A stretch of 64,000 bases of DNA from Seriola aureovittata (lineage: Eukaryota > Chordata > Actinopteri > Carangiformes > Carangidae), in assembly GCF_021018895.1 (NCBI RefSeq), contig NC_079380.1, forward strand, positions 4,936,236 through 5,000,235. The letters are read 5' to 3'. Below, piece after piece: positions 23,161-36,200 of this stretch. The number at the start of each line of letters is the position of its first letter. The stretch's first letter is position 1. The translations under genes were made by a program, and so were the position numbers. The notes under the pieces are model-generated. The model did no database searches and had not been told where the DNA came from. It worked only from the letters and a program-made list of their open reading frames with translations.

Positions 23161-25600
23161 CCAGTTCACACAGAACTAGTTCAAAGTTCAGTTCATACGG
23201 ATGAAAATTAACTAGTTCACGTTCATTCGTTCAATTTTTTTTTTTTAAATAAATAGGCTGCTTTTCTTTTTCAATAGAACTTTCTTCTACCCATCCATCA
23301 CCACCCCCAAATAATTGCATTAATGTTCATTAAGGCTTTTATACTCAAGTATCTGTCGTCTCCTACAAAACTGTTTGAGGCCATCACGAGATAAGTCTCA
23401 CCAGATGCAAGATGATACGCAAAAAATATTTCTTCTCCATGTGTATTGTTGCGAAATGCTGGACAGTTTTACCTCTGCACACCGCAAAAATTGATGAGGT
23501 TTATAAGGTAAAAATAATCTCTGTGCTTCCTTGAATTACTCCTATAAAACCTTTGATAACCGGTTGTAGTTGAGTTTGTGTTGTCTTAAAGGGTCAAGTA
23601 AAAAAGGCGGGAACTATCCTCAGCTATATCAATAAACTGACATAGGAAAGATTATAGATTCTTCAGCAGGTATCACAAGTGTCTTCCACTCTTTGCACTG
23701 GATGGATCCAAACGTGGTAATGTTGATTCTTGGTTAAATGCATGTACCTTTGGACCAAAGCACTTTATCTCACACTGCTTATTTAACATCCCAGACAGAA
23801 GAAGAAGAAGAAGAAGTGGACTTTAATTGCCCACCCATACTTTACAGCTGGCACATGGTCCACCCGTGCAAGCCTTTGAAAGGAAAAAGCGTGATCGACT
23901 CCACAGCGCCCCTGACAGCGCCGTGCAGATAATATGACGAGGAGACAAGAAAAAGTGCACGGAGCTTTTGATGAATGTCTTTCCACACTGGATGCTCTGG
24001 AAGACAGCATTTGCAAATTGGCCCTCCATTCCTCTGTCAGTCAAAATGGCACATCACATGGCATGTTGAGCACAAAGGGAAGAGGGATTGTCCATTAGTG
24101 TTTAACAGCTCCAAGTGCGCGAGCCTCAGCAAAAAAACGCTGACAGGTAACGACGGGGTCGACATTGGCTGAAGAATAATGAGACCATATTTCAACAGAA
24201 GAATGAAATAATGAATGGCACCAAAGAGATCCTGAGCAAAGAGACGGATTTTCACACCAACGCCACAAAACAATCAGATTGGGAAAGTAATGCAGCTCTT
24301 AACGCCACAGGAGGAAAGCTCTTGAAAGCACTCGCCTTGTAATTGTCACGTTGACAAGTATCACGGATATTTGCCCCACATTCTCTCTCTAGTATTTCAT
24401 TGGTCTATATTTTGTCTTTCAATCAGGGATTTTTTATGTGGGTCTTGATTTGGCTTAGCTCAGAGCACCAACCAAAATGTCTGCCCCAGTTCTGGCGCAG
24501 AGGGGAATTGCTCTCCTCTGACACCGGCCCTGTTCAAGGGTCCGTTCTGTCGCCTTTGTTAATGAGCCAGGCGGCCGCAACATGTTTCAAAAGCGCGACA
24601 CTCGATGCAAAGCGAATCTTATTGGCGTCCTGGTGCAACTGCATGTCATTAAAGAGGTCGTGCAGCTCATTTCCTGATGACATTGCAGGTGTCTGATCCT
24701 CCATAACGTGCCTCTTGACTTAAAGTGGTTCCATATCACATCAAGCAAATAGGCCTGCAAAGATATCCACCATTTTGACGTTATCAGTATATAAAGCATA
24801 TTTAGTTTCCAAGAAAATTCAAAAGGTGCTAGCAACTGACAAAGAGGATGGTAAATACGGAGTTCAATTTGGGAGCATAAATCAATGGCGTCTTAGAATG
24901 GTCAATTCTAAATAAATAAAACACACATTTTTATTTAATTGGGTTAGTAAGATAGTTTTTGGCTGGTTGTGTTAATTGAGCTACTTTTTTTTCCCATTAC
25001 GCTGTTTGTTCCCACAAAAAGTTACATTATATTACAATAAATCAGCCCTTCAGATTCAAAATATTATTTGCTAATGATCTGTGATGAATCTTTGTTCATA
25101 TACATAAATATGCAAAATATGCAAAGATCAAAAAAACCTATTACACTGATAATTAACATTAGATATATGGTATTTTGAAACCACTCTCACATACAGTGGC
25201 TTTTCACTCTGCCTTCAGGTGTGGCAGAACGACGGTAAACTCTCTGGACTGCTGACATTTTCGGGGCAACACGTTTCTTTTCTTCATAGCGCTCTTTCAC
25301 GTGTTGCTGTAATGAGACGATGCACAGACCATTGTACAAACTGAGTAAAGCTGTGCAGCCAGAGAGACGTGATGCTGATGATTCCTGTTGTTTTTTTGTT
25401 TTATTTTTGTTTTTAAATTCTTTTTACTTGACACACCTCATTGCTCTGTGATGCATATGAGGAGATTATAAACTGCTCGAAAACTTTTCTCTTGGACCTA
25501 ATTGACTGGATGAGTCGCACCTTGAAGAATAATGAATTCCTAAAGAATACAAAGTACGGTCAGGGGAAAATTAAAACTTTTAGCACCTTTTTCTTTCTTC
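23161..25600. other. Intergenic; possible regulatory stretch at 24270-24730
   Basis: The start (23165-23245) has clustered GTTCA/GAACTAGTTCA words typical of a teleost repeat edge. A (GAA)n run lies at 23796-23817. The 24.27-24.73 kb part is GC-balanced, non-repetitive and lacks open frames, as noncoding conserved elements often do. Conservation is not testable here. Confidence 0.35.
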
Positions 25601-25617
25601 AAAAGTGTGTTTTTGAG

Positions 25618-25618
<1 letters not shown>

Positions 25619-25674
<56 letters not shown>
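25619..25674. repeat. (TG)n microsatellite
   Basis: About 28 perfect TG units. Confidence 0.98.
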
Positions 25675-25676
<2 letters not shown>

Positions 25677-25766
25677 TTAGAGGGAAGAGAGAGAAAATTG
25701 CTAAGATTTTCTCAGAGGAGGATCAGTGAGTGCAAAGTAAATATCAAAACAGAAAGAAAGAGCAAA

Positions 25767-25816
25767 GTGTGTGTGTGTGTGTGTGTGTGTGTGAGTGAGT
25801 ATGTATGTGTGTGTGA
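25767..25816. repeat. (GT)n microsatellite with GAGT/ATGT variants
   Basis: A second GT tract lies 90 bp after the first and degenerates into GAGTGAGTATGTATGT. The two may derive from one locus split by an insertion or expansion. Confidence 0.95.
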
Positions 25817-25986
25817 GTAAGTGCACCACACCATTACAGGTGTTCTATGATGAACAAACATGTTTATGAGAAGACATCTGGCCGTCAGACTTGGCAGTTT
25901 TAAAGAGTGAACACTCCATTCCTAAGAGGGACATAATCCTGATATATTTCTGCTTTACACATAAAATCAAAAAATCTAAATAAAAC

Positions 25987-26010
25987 TAATAATAATAATA
26001 ATAATAATAA
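25987..26010. repeat. (AAT)n microsatellite
   Basis: Eight AAT/ATA units. Confidence 0.95.
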
Positions 26011-26740
26011 AGGTTATTATTGTAGTGAAAGAGAAGTGTCTTGACAGGAGCTGTCACGGTCGTGCAGCCTTATCTTGCTGCTTCACAGAAAACGGAGGGT
26101 AATGAAAGATGCCAGAGGAAACTGAGGCATTACAACTGAGAGAGGCGACAGTTTCCCCCTTATCATTACTTGTGCAACACTAATGATCAGGGTGGGGGGA
26201 GGGGTGGGGTGACTCGATGTACACAGTGCATTTGTCTTGTTTAACTGAGATTGTGGTCGCTAAACTCGTTTCACCCCTTGCTCCAGCCCAACTTCAAAAT
26301 TGAGTGCCGGGGCGATTGTTTATCAGGAGAAGCCGTGGTTTTGCTTTAATAAACAGAATAATCCTTGGACACAGTCTTTGCTCCTTTTTTATGCTCCAGG
26401 TTTTTGTTTTTGTTTTTTTTTTTTGTGATTTGTTAATAGCATCTTTCATAAGAAGTGATTACCTTCATCCACATTAGCAGATGCTAACGGAAAATGCGCG
26501 GTAAGGACAAGACAATGAACTCCTGCCGGCATTTGCTAGAGGTCACATTATATGGCCAATCATTGCTTCATTTGTTCTCGTTAAGTGTGTCATAATTGTA
26601 ACGGTCCACGGCTGGAGCTCATGAGCGGTAATCACGAATGACAAGTGCGTGCAGTCAGTATGCTGGGTGTGATGCCATTATTTCTGTGCAGCAGGCCTGA
26701 CAGTATCTGGGGAGGATTACTGCTGCTCATCAGGCCCTCA

Positions 26741-26810
26741 TGTTGTTGTTGCTGCCGCTGCTGCTATTGTTGTTGATATTGTTGTTTTTGTTGTTGTTGT
26801 CTTCGTTGTC
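26741..26810. repeat. Imperfect (GTT/GCT)n trinucleotide tract
   Basis: GTTGTTGTTGCTGCCGCTGC changes into repeated TTGTTGTTG. On the minus strand it reads as a poly-Gln-like CAA/CAG frame, which explains an otherwise odd Q-rich open frame ending here. No gene context supports coding. Confidence 0.85.
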
Positions 26811-26969
26811 CACATTCGTGCCTCCACTTCACAGGTGAGACGCACCAGTAAACACAGCCTGCGGTGTGAGCACAGAGTACTGCCTTTGACAAAGTCCATT
26901 CTGCCAGTGGCATCCAATCAATAAACAGCCTCAGCAGCATCCTGCTGCACGAGCTGCACGTGTGCATGA

Positions 26970-27010
26970 GTGTGTGTGTGTGTGTCTGTGTGTGTGTGTG
27001 TGTGTGCGTG
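26970..27010. repeat. (TG)n microsatellite and nearby A-run
   Basis: About 19 TG units with one TC and one GC interruption. A 22-base poly-A run follows at about 27100-27122. Confidence 0.95.
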
Positions 27011-27091
27011 AGACGAGCGGGGAAGCAAGACGTGCAAAACAAGCCACCTCTGTTTTTCCAATCTGATCTCACCATCTTAAACACCAAAAAC

Positions 27092-27122
<31 letters not shown>

Positions 27123-27124
27123 TC

Positions 27125-28065
27125 CTGTCTCTCCTTTCCAGGGCTTGATCCCTCCTCCTCCCCCAAGAGGAAAGTTGTTAAATTGTAGCTGCATACTAAC
27201 AGCCTCCTCTGAATCAATTACCATTTGGATATAAATGTCACAGCTTTGGAAACTGTCACTGGGCAGAGACTGAGAGGAAGCAGAGGTTTATTAAGGATGG
27301 CATAGATGCTGAGGGTTTCGTAAACACACACATTCTCACATTCATGGGAAGAAAAAAAAAAGAAGACATTTTTCCAATTAAACTATCATCTTACGCTTGG
27401 ATATGTGCTGCAGAGGCAGAAAATAAATGAAAGAAATCCACTGCCTGCATTGTTGTGTTCAAATTTACCCACAAACCTCCAGCTGGATTTCATAGCAGGT
27501 TGCTCTAATCTCCCCAGAGACTCGAAGAAAGTGTGAGTGCTGTAAAGGAAAATATCATTAAAACCTAATTATGCAGGTTTGAAGCAGGGCTACAAAAACA
27601 TTCACAGACTCTACAGATGACCTTTGCTCCGGCAACTTCAAGCTTTGCATGAAGCCGAAACAGAACATTTTCTTCACTGTCGCCCTGAAGAAAGCAATAA
27701 GGCTGAGTGATTGAAGTGTCAATATATCATTTACTTTTCATAACCTGGAGGCAATAAGGACTTGACGTTTATTATGAGGGGAGGAATCTCTTAAGCCTTC
27801 CTCCTCACATGGTTAGTGGACAGTGTTTGTTAAAAGAGGAGAAGGAGGACTGATGCTCAGCCTGAGAGAGACTGGAGTCATCGCTTTGGTATTATATCCA
27901 GGCTGCAAAACAGTGGAGCTGTGTGACATGATTTTTGTGATATTTTCTCACGACAACATAGAAAGAAGCATGTACAGACACCAGGCCTTCCACTTAAATT
28001 TCTCACATTGTTTGAGCCCAAATGTCTTCACACCCTCTACAGTACCTCAGATCAAGCATTTTATT
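27125..28065. other. Intergenic, nothing recognised
   Basis: Unique AT-rich sequence without repeats I can name or exon-like frames. Confidence 0.45.
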
Positions 28066-28570
28066 AAAGGTCCATATTTCAAACTTTTCCTGTGTTTTTT
28101 TTTTTGTGATCCATAAGAAGATATATTTGCTGATTGCTGGTTTTAGGAACTAAAAACCATCTCGATGTAGTTTTACATCTCCTCTCTCAGGCTTCTCTCT
28201 GGAGCTCTAATAACAACATGTTGGTGAGCCAATCAGAAGAGAGGAGGCTCTGAGCCTCTCTTGTGATTGGCTGACTTTTTTCTGAGTCATTGAATAAATA
28301 TACAGCAGATTTCAGGTTAACACTCAGAGAAACCAAATCCTGCAAGGTTGGATGGTGGGTCCAGGAGGGCAGGGCTGGGGGCATGGCTGAGAACTTTGAC
28401 TGCTTTGTTGTGACATCACAAAGTTACAAAAGTCCTGACAGCTGGTTTTACAGCTCAGTTTCTGAATACAGGCTGTGTGCACTTTTCTGTGGACTGAGCA
28501 CTTTGATACTTTCACAGTGTTAATATAGAACCTAGACCTGCTTTATAATCAAAACAGAATATGACCTTTA
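28066..28570 (+). mobile_element. MITE-like teleost repeat with short terminal inverted repeats
   Basis: The left end TTAAAGGTCCATATTTCAAA and the right end AGAATATGACCTTTAAA are inverted copies over about 14 bases. The interior carries GCCAATCAGAAGAG, GTGACATCACAAAG, CTTTGATACTTTCACAGTG and ACCTGCTTTATAATC. I recognise these from a very common fish repeat. About 505 bp, noncoding. Confidence 0.7.
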
Positions 28571-31378
28571 AAGATTTGCCAGAAAGAAAAATGGCATTAT
28601 GACTCTTTAAATAACTATAAATTTTCAATGCCAATATTTGAATTACCAATACCCTTGGAGAAATGTGACTCTTATCTAAACTCAGTTTGTTCTTGGCTGG
28701 CTGATGTGGCAAAGGAGTCGCCTCTTGTAGCCGCGCCTCTGAAGTCAGCACCTGTGGAGAGCAGTGTGCAGTCACTGGTGCTGAGCCAGCTGCTGGATGC
28801 TCAGTAAATCCCTCTTACTTGTATGGCCGCCTGCTTGTTAAACTGCAGTGTCTTGCTTTGTATTTCCCCATGTGTTAAATACAGAAGATGCGACAAGTGG
28901 AAGATCTAGTTACAGCTGAGTAAAGAAAGTGAAGCAACCAGTAATACAATGCTTTGCCGTTGCTGCTGAGTAATTAGTAAAGTTATGTGCATTTTGCTAT
29001 GATGACACACACTCACATACAGACTCACAAAACAAATACCATCCCCGCTCTTGCAGCTGGTAACAAGCAGCTCAGGACTGAAGAAACTCCTCTCAGAGGT
29101 TTGACTCGGCACTGAGATGCTGAAGATTACTGCTCGACTTCACCAAGCTCTGCTCAGAAACATCGCGTGTGTTAATGTACATTTTGTGCAATGATTTATC
29201 ATTGTCACTGTCCGAACACAATTGCTTCCACTGCCGCTGTTCATGTGGGATTTAGTAAGCCCTGCCTCCATCCAAGTATATTTATATTAGTCAGCTCACT
29301 GTCGTCACTCTCTGTTCTCTGCTGCACTGAGTTTGGTGCTCAAACCACAGATATCAGTTGTATTTGATGTGTTCTGTGTGTTGAGTCTGCTAAAATGTGG
29401 TTATTTCAAAATGCCAAACTTAACTTTGAACAGGCAGGGACACATCTGTCAAAGCAACAGAGCGAACAAAAAAAATCCCCCCAAAAAACCAGCCATACGT
29501 CACCAGAACTGGAAGAAGGGAGCTTTCTGTCTGTGTTTTTTAAACTCAGTTACAGCACACACCCTGCAGAGCTACACGGGTGTCTTTGCTTTCTCCTTTC
29601 CCCAGTTATTGTTTTTAAACTGAATTTTCACTTGTTCGTGTGTCTCTGAGGGAAAATGAAATCCAATCTACTTATTACGCGCACACACACACACACATAT
29701 AAATAAATATATATATATTTATATTTGTACAAATATTGAGTTGTGCATATTGCAGAAGGTGCAGGGAAAAAAGTTTGGATCCAACACCATAAACACAAAA
29801 GAATGAAAAAGAATGAAAAAGAATGAGACAATTAGACGTCGGCTGAGAAGGAAAATGTGAAACTCTTGGAGTAGAAACATCGCTGCCTCTGCCCCTGCCC
29901 TTGCTTTTGCTCACTGAGTGTGTGTCAGTCTGTGAATGGCTGCAGCAGGGAGACGCAGGGAGGAGCCGGCGCTGGCATAAGATGATGACTGATACGGTCA
30001 CATCTCACTGCTCGCAGCGGAGGATAAAATGTAAGACAGGATCCCCGCCCGAGCCAGGAGTGAACTTTTGCTTCATTTTGCCCACTTAACGGTCCAACGC
30101 CACCTGCCAGTCGGCCTTTATCACCTCCATCACTCCACTTAATCAGAAGTGCTGGCTTAGGAGTCCCTCTAATCAGACCAATTAGACTTTAAGGCCTTGT
30201 CTTTCTGGCGGATGTCCTCTTAGTTCAGGAAACTCTTTGGCTTCCTCCTGCCTGGCTGGCGGCGGCCCAGCCAAGCTTTCAGAGAACAACCTTGAGCATG
30301 TTTTTTTTTATTTTTATATTCTGCATAACCTTTATTTAACAATGGAGGTCAATTAAGAATAAATTGTGAGTCATGATGACAGCTGAGATAAATGCCTCGT
30401 AAAAAAAAAAAAAAAAACGTACACAACAGAAACACATGCCAGCGAGGCAGTAACAGAAAAGGGCACTTTCTCCATTTCTTACGTTTTGTTTATCCACAGA
30501 TTCTTGACTGAAGACTCTACATCACTGTGGTGTGTCATCATATCTATAAAGCATCCATCACAGCTCTGACAGGCTTCAGTCAGACAGACAGGCCTGTGAA
30601 ACCTTTCCGACAACACATCAAATGAGTATGTGTGTATTTTCACACTTTGCGGCGTGACGATCATGCTAAGAGATTTAAATCAGCATAAACATGATGAAAA
30701 AAAAAGTACATACTGTTAAATTTCATGGAACATGAGGCAGTGAATATAGCAAACATTACATGATCTTGATTGTTTTTAATGTGAACAGGAATGAATTAAC
30801 TCATAGTGAGTGCATTTAGCACTGCAGTCGTATAATTTCAGACAAATTATAATCTGAAGAACTACAGAATCAACTCCTCCAGTGACCTTGTAATAGTTTT
30901 TGACATTTGGGATTTCTGAAACATGTTTAATCTCAGGATAATCATGGTAAATCTGACAGCACTATCCATCATAGCCGGTTGTAATTACCTGCATATAGAT
31001 CACTGTCACATGAAAAGGGCCATTAAGGGGAGTTCTGTGTGTGAATAGAAAACATTCAATCAAAATGCCACAGGCAACACGGACCAGCCGCCAAGAGCAG
31101 TGATTGAACAAGAATCCTAACCAGGACATCCCACGCCGATGGCATCGTTCCCAGGTGGGCTGGCTGGGTGAGTGTGGTGATCACATAAACAAGGTCTATC
31201 AGCAGCGGGGAGTTTTATTTTCTGTATTTGACCAGCTTGGTTCAGCTGAGCTAACATCCCTAATGGGACTTCACCAGGCCAACAATCCTCAGCCATAGTG
31301 AGCAAAAATACTTATTTTATTACATACAGGAAAATTCAGATTTTAGTTTTAAACCTGAGTTTTTTTCCTAACTTTAAA
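28571..31378. other. Intergenic; short tandem repeat and AC/AT tract
   Basis: No gene is seen. It contains an AC run with adjoining AT-rich tract (29681-29725) and three 10-bp AAGAATGAAA units at 29797-29826. A unique stretch at about 30100-30260, with AATTAGACTTTAAGGCCTTG and GC-balanced flanks, could be a conserved noncoding element. Confidence 0.4.
29797..29826. repeat. 10-bp tandem repeat (AAGAATGAAA)3
   Basis: Three direct copies with a terminal GA change. Confidence 0.9.
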
Positions 31379-31784
31379 GGGAACTATTTGTATGTTTTAT
31401 TATCGCTTCATTGCTTCAGCATCAGCATTAACAGCTGTCGCATTTACAATTCAAGACTTTATGATACATCCTCTGAACAGTGCTACTTCTTCAGAGTAGA
31501 CTGGACACTACAGTGACTCGGTATTGGAAAGTGACGATACAGTCCGACCAGGCTGGGGCTAGCTGGTTAGCATGCTTACTTCAGTAGAAGAAAAGAAGTG
31601 ATTGAAATAGAAGCAAAAAAAGAGTTTACACTGGTGCTGCTTTCGACCACTGGAGATAGCTATCGGCAAGTAAAGGAATAAAGTTTGATACTGAAATCAC
31701 AACGTTTCTTCTAGACTGGTAAGTTAACATCTGTTAATGCTAACGTTGGCGATGTAGCAATAGCAAAACTTACAAATAGCTCCC
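31379..31784 (+). mobile_element. MITE family copy A, about 406 bp with ~29-bp TIRs
   Basis: The left end GGGAACTATTTGTATGTTTT and the inverse of the right end (ACTTACAAATAGCTCCC) pair over about 29 bases with five mismatches. The interior is clearly homologous to 45150-45558, read on the other strand. Shared words include CTCTGAACAGTGCTACTTCT, CAGTGACTCGGTAT and CCACTGGAGATAGCT. No transposase frame. TTTAAA borders the left end. Confidence 0.8.
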
Positions 31785-32972
31785 ATTTTTAAGTCTGGGT
31801 GGAATAGTGACCATACAGTCACTATCTCGTAATATTTAGATACAATCTATCTATTTGTCTCTATTTAACCAGAGGTCGAGCGCTGATGATAATGCAGAAA
31901 CCAGCCAGAACTCTCTAATGAATTAGTTACCCATATTTACATACTTAGATCTCTTGGTTTATTTATTAAAAGCCAGTGTTTCCTGGGTTCTGACCAAAAG
32001 ACCCAAACAATACTTTCAGTTGTTAAATGATTAGTGGCAAAGCAGAGAGAGAAAAAAAAGTTTGAGTAGCTGTTCTTGAGTCCTCTAATCTTTGTATTCA
32101 TCTTGTAAACAGGGTAGTTTGACCTCCTCATGCCTCTATCAGTAACAGATAAAACAATCTAAGGTTGAGAGCAGAAGATTTCTCTTTGGTTGAACTCATA
32201 CTCAACCTGTGATGATGGGTCGCTCCTGAACATTGCTTGGAAACTACTGTTTTAAACCATATGATTAAAGTGGAGGCTTTGATGTTGTGTCATTTGGTTG
32301 TAAATGCTTATGTTGCTGACTCCAATGGACTCAAAATCTTTGTTGAACAGAGATGGTACATGATAGAGTCTCAACAATTAACCAGGCAAGCAAAACATTA
32401 GAATAACTGATGACCAAATCCACCATAATAAGACCTGAGCAGTAAAAAAAAGGGGGGATTTTCTGCCTAAAATACAAAGAGGACATGTAATATAAACAGG
32501 CGAGTGAGGCAGTGTGGAAAGATTGAAGGTTATTGTGCAGGTTGAACAGATAGAGCTGTGTATAAAATGAGTTAATAAAAAGCCATTCCACAGCTATTTC
32601 AGAAATACAGCAGACTTTAAATTAGAGAAGGAAAAAAACCATCTTTATGCCGACAGAGAGCACACAGTAAGATATCCAGGGGGGTAAAATGACCCACTGC
32701 CTTGGAAAGGTTTATTTAGAGCTAATTGATTCAGATCTTCAGATACTGAGGGATGAAGATCACTATCAGCTCCTGTCATGAAATCAACCCACTGTATTTC
32801 AAGATATTCAGCAGCTGTTTTATTTTTTTTGGGGGAAGTTATAAAATATGGATAAAATGGGGTTTAGAAGATGAGAACTATCTTTTTTGTAGTTTCTGTC
32901 TTTAAGTGTATTGTTTTTCCTTGCTTTTTTCTTTACAAATGCTATTTTCAAATCTCTGCAAAGGACACACTT
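31785..32972. other. Intergenic, nothing recognised
   Basis: Unique AT-rich sequence without gene signals. Confidence 0.45.
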
Positions 32973-33265
32973 ACAGTCGCTTCAGAAAGTATTCAGAGCT
33001 CTGCACATTATGTACATTTTGTTATGTAATTTTAAACTGATGAAAAGAATTGCCATTTCTGCCCATCAGTCTTTGCTTAATACAAATTGTGACCAATCAG
33101 TTCAGTTTACTACAGGTGGACTCCAGTCAAAATCTAGACACATCTGACGCATAATTAAAGAAAACAGGAATCAGCTGACCACAGTTTGGAGTCCCACAGA
33201 AAATTGTCTGAATACCTTTGTAAATAAGATATTTCAGTTTTTGATTTTTAATAAAATTGCAATCA
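32973..33265 (+). mobile_element. Tc1-like nonautonomous relic (both ends, no transposase)
   Basis: It begins CAGTCGCTTCAGAAAGTATT, the inverted-repeat start of a known salmonid and percomorph Tc1 family. It continues through ACAGGTGGACTCCAGTCAA and ends GTCTGAATACCTTTGTAAAT then a TTTTTAATAAAATTGC tail. The two conserved ends sit about 290 bp apart, so the transposase gene has been deleted. Confidence 0.8.
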
Positions 33266-36200
33266 CACGTACCACAGGGGTTAGTGCTAACCGCAGGTCA
33301 TTCGCTCTCTCTCTCCCTGACTTTCCTGTTTCGATGAATTGTATGTACAAATCGTAAAAAATTGTACAAAAAAATTGAAAGGGTCTTAATCCACTCTTCT
33401 GCAACATTTTCTTGGCAGGGACAGAAGCCACTTGGCATCCTCTGATAAAATGACACCTTATCCCAGCTTCCTTTCCTAGATTGAATTCAATGGAAGGCAA
33501 AATAAATGGCATATATATATGTGAAAGTCCTTTAACAGATTACACTCAAGCATAAACATGGCACATTTGCTTGCAAAGGCCGGACAGAGATATATTCAAC
33601 ATGTCTGGAAGTAGATGCATACACTTTTTTTTTGCTCCTATTAGCACCTCACAGGCAAATAAGTGGTGTAAACTCAAACTGTATTGATTATGCGTTTGTT
33701 ATTGCCTCGAGCAAAAATACCCAGGAGGGTGTTCTTCCCTGGGATTATGGCTATGATGTTGGTGCAGCACCAAAGCACCCATAATCACCGAGAACATCCT
33801 GAAGGTTATTGCAGCTTTAGTACAATGGCTGCCTGCAAAAGTCTATGAGCTCTCTGGAAAGTTTGCTCCCAAGTAGTAAACATAAAAAATAAAGTTAAAA
33901 GTAAATGTGATAAAAAAAAATATATAGGTAAGCTAGCAGGCGGGGTCACAGAGCACATCCCAGAGGTTGCATAATTCTTTAAATGTGTTGTTTTAATCAG
34001 CATATTGACTATCACGGTGAATATATTTTTCCTGTGAATATATTTATAAAAGGATGAATTTTGCTAATTATCAGGCAAAGTGGACTCAAGCCACTCAGTT
34101 ATGGATCAGTTATATAAATTCACCATTGATCTTGATGTAGTGTTGCCTGTAGGTAATATGCTATTTAATTTTCTAAATTTCACCTGCAGCTGCAAAATAA
34201 ATGGGTTTGAAATATTAAACAAAAAGTATTCCTTTGAGTCATCCAAACATTATTCACCAAATCTGCTGAAGAGTGGACAAAGTGCAAAAGAAATTCACCC
34301 TGTCAAAGATTGTTAACGCAGAAATAGGGGTGGCTCATATGGACTGAGGAGTCCAGCAAATAAAACAGTTTTGACTAAGTCCTTGTGGCGTCACTTGCAC
34401 CAAAACACATCTTATCACTTGTTTCTACAGCCATGGCCTAACTCTACACCATGTTTCTCCTCAGATGTCCTGCTAACTGGCAGACAAATAGGAGCAAAGA
34501 TAGAGGTAACCACCATGGATGCATCTTTTGAGGCATCTTAAGAGTTAGCTACGGTGGCCCAGACAGGTCAACACAATGCAAGCATCGTGTTTTGGCTTTT
34601 TTACTTGTGGCTTCTGCATATTGTGTTGACTCATCTGGGCCACCACAGTTAGCACAGGCACGATAACAAGTAGAGCTTGACTTTTATTAAAATTATCACC
34701 ATCCGTTTGCTCGGCTAAAATGATCTTCCATACAGAGTGTACAAAACAAAACAAATGTCCCATGGGGAAGGACCTTAAGCAGCAGTTTGTTGAAGAAGTA
34801 GTTTAATGAATGAGCTCAAAGCTGGGTGGACAGAGTAACAGGCTGTGATTTGATTTGGAAGAACAGTCTGGTGTGGAGAAGTGTGCAGGAAATTGACCTG
34901 GACGGATGAAGAGAAACAGAAAGAGTGAGAGGATGTATATAGAGCACAAAGCTTGATCCAGTGAAGTGTGTTCCTTGCTCATCAATTACACTGGTCGTCC
35001 TAACTTTTGCATTAAAGTGAGTCATATCAGGATCAGTGCCAATGAGCTATAAAAGGTCTGGTAGCCTGCACTTTGATGGAGGGGGAGACAACCAACTGAG
35101 CTCCGTGAAAGCCAAAGTACAACCTAACAAAGATGCTTCTTGGTTATGTTGACAACAGTCGAACACTCCACTCTTCTTTTTGTTCTCATACTGACATACT
35201 GAAGTCCACTGCCTCATCCTATGACTGTGGAAATATTGGAAATAATTGCCCGAAATATTTTAACATTGAAGGCAGACGAACGCTGGTGAATCACAGAAAT
35301 ACCTTTGAACCTGCTACTGGCTGCTGAGCAATGGGTGCAAAAATATAGATTTTTCCTCTTGAGGGATCCGTTGGGAGTGCTAGAGTACGGACTGATGTGA
35401 CGTCACAGATGAGACTAACTGGCATGTGACCTAAAATTACACTCAATCAATCATGATTGCAGGGCTTAGAAATTAAGTTACTTAAAATACTTTTTCTGAC
35501 ATTCCTTTGTCTATCTGAAGTGCATATCAGTTTGCCAGCCTGTGGTGAACATTTCAGACCAACATGGTGAAGAGCAGGAAGGAGGTTTTAGAGCAGCGTG
35601 CAGATGAGCTGTGCCCATCAGGTTTGGTTTTTTTTTTAATTTTTTGCTGGATTTCTTCGCTCCCCGCTGAGACTGCTCTGGTGAAAAAGTCTCTGAACTG
35701 GGTCACAGCTGTGCTGCACACAGTGGCACCATAGCACATTTCTCTGTGAGTGAGAACTATCTGAAGGCCGGGGGAGAAAACAAGCGTGCTTGTTAAACTG
35801 CCCCCCCTCCAAGCAAGATGAGAAGAGTGAGAAGCCAGAGCAATAAATCATTAATCCACCATAAAAGGGCTGAGGGAGGAAAGGCAGCATCTCTCCGTCT
35901 TTTAATGTGAGGCGGATGTATATGGCACTGCAGCTTGTACCTCTGCCACCTCGGTATGGCCCTCTGGAGAGAGAGAGAAACCGGGAAACAGATTCTAGAG
36001 ATGGGAAATAAAAAAAACACAACAACAAAAGGAGTCTTTGAAATGTCCTAGAAGGCTCTCCAGGAGAGGGCAAAGGCAAAACTCAGCTGGGCGTTAGTGG
36101 GTCCTTACCCTGTTTTGTCTCTTCATTCATCACTGGAAGCAGCAGTCAGAACATCTGCTGCACATCAGCCCAGCTCTCCCCCGTGACATCGCTTTTAACT

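Noticed and set aside
26764..27102. Minus-strand frame with Gln-rich end
   Set aside because: The Q-rich part is the GTT/GCT tract and the HT part is the TG microsatellite. No splice or domain support.
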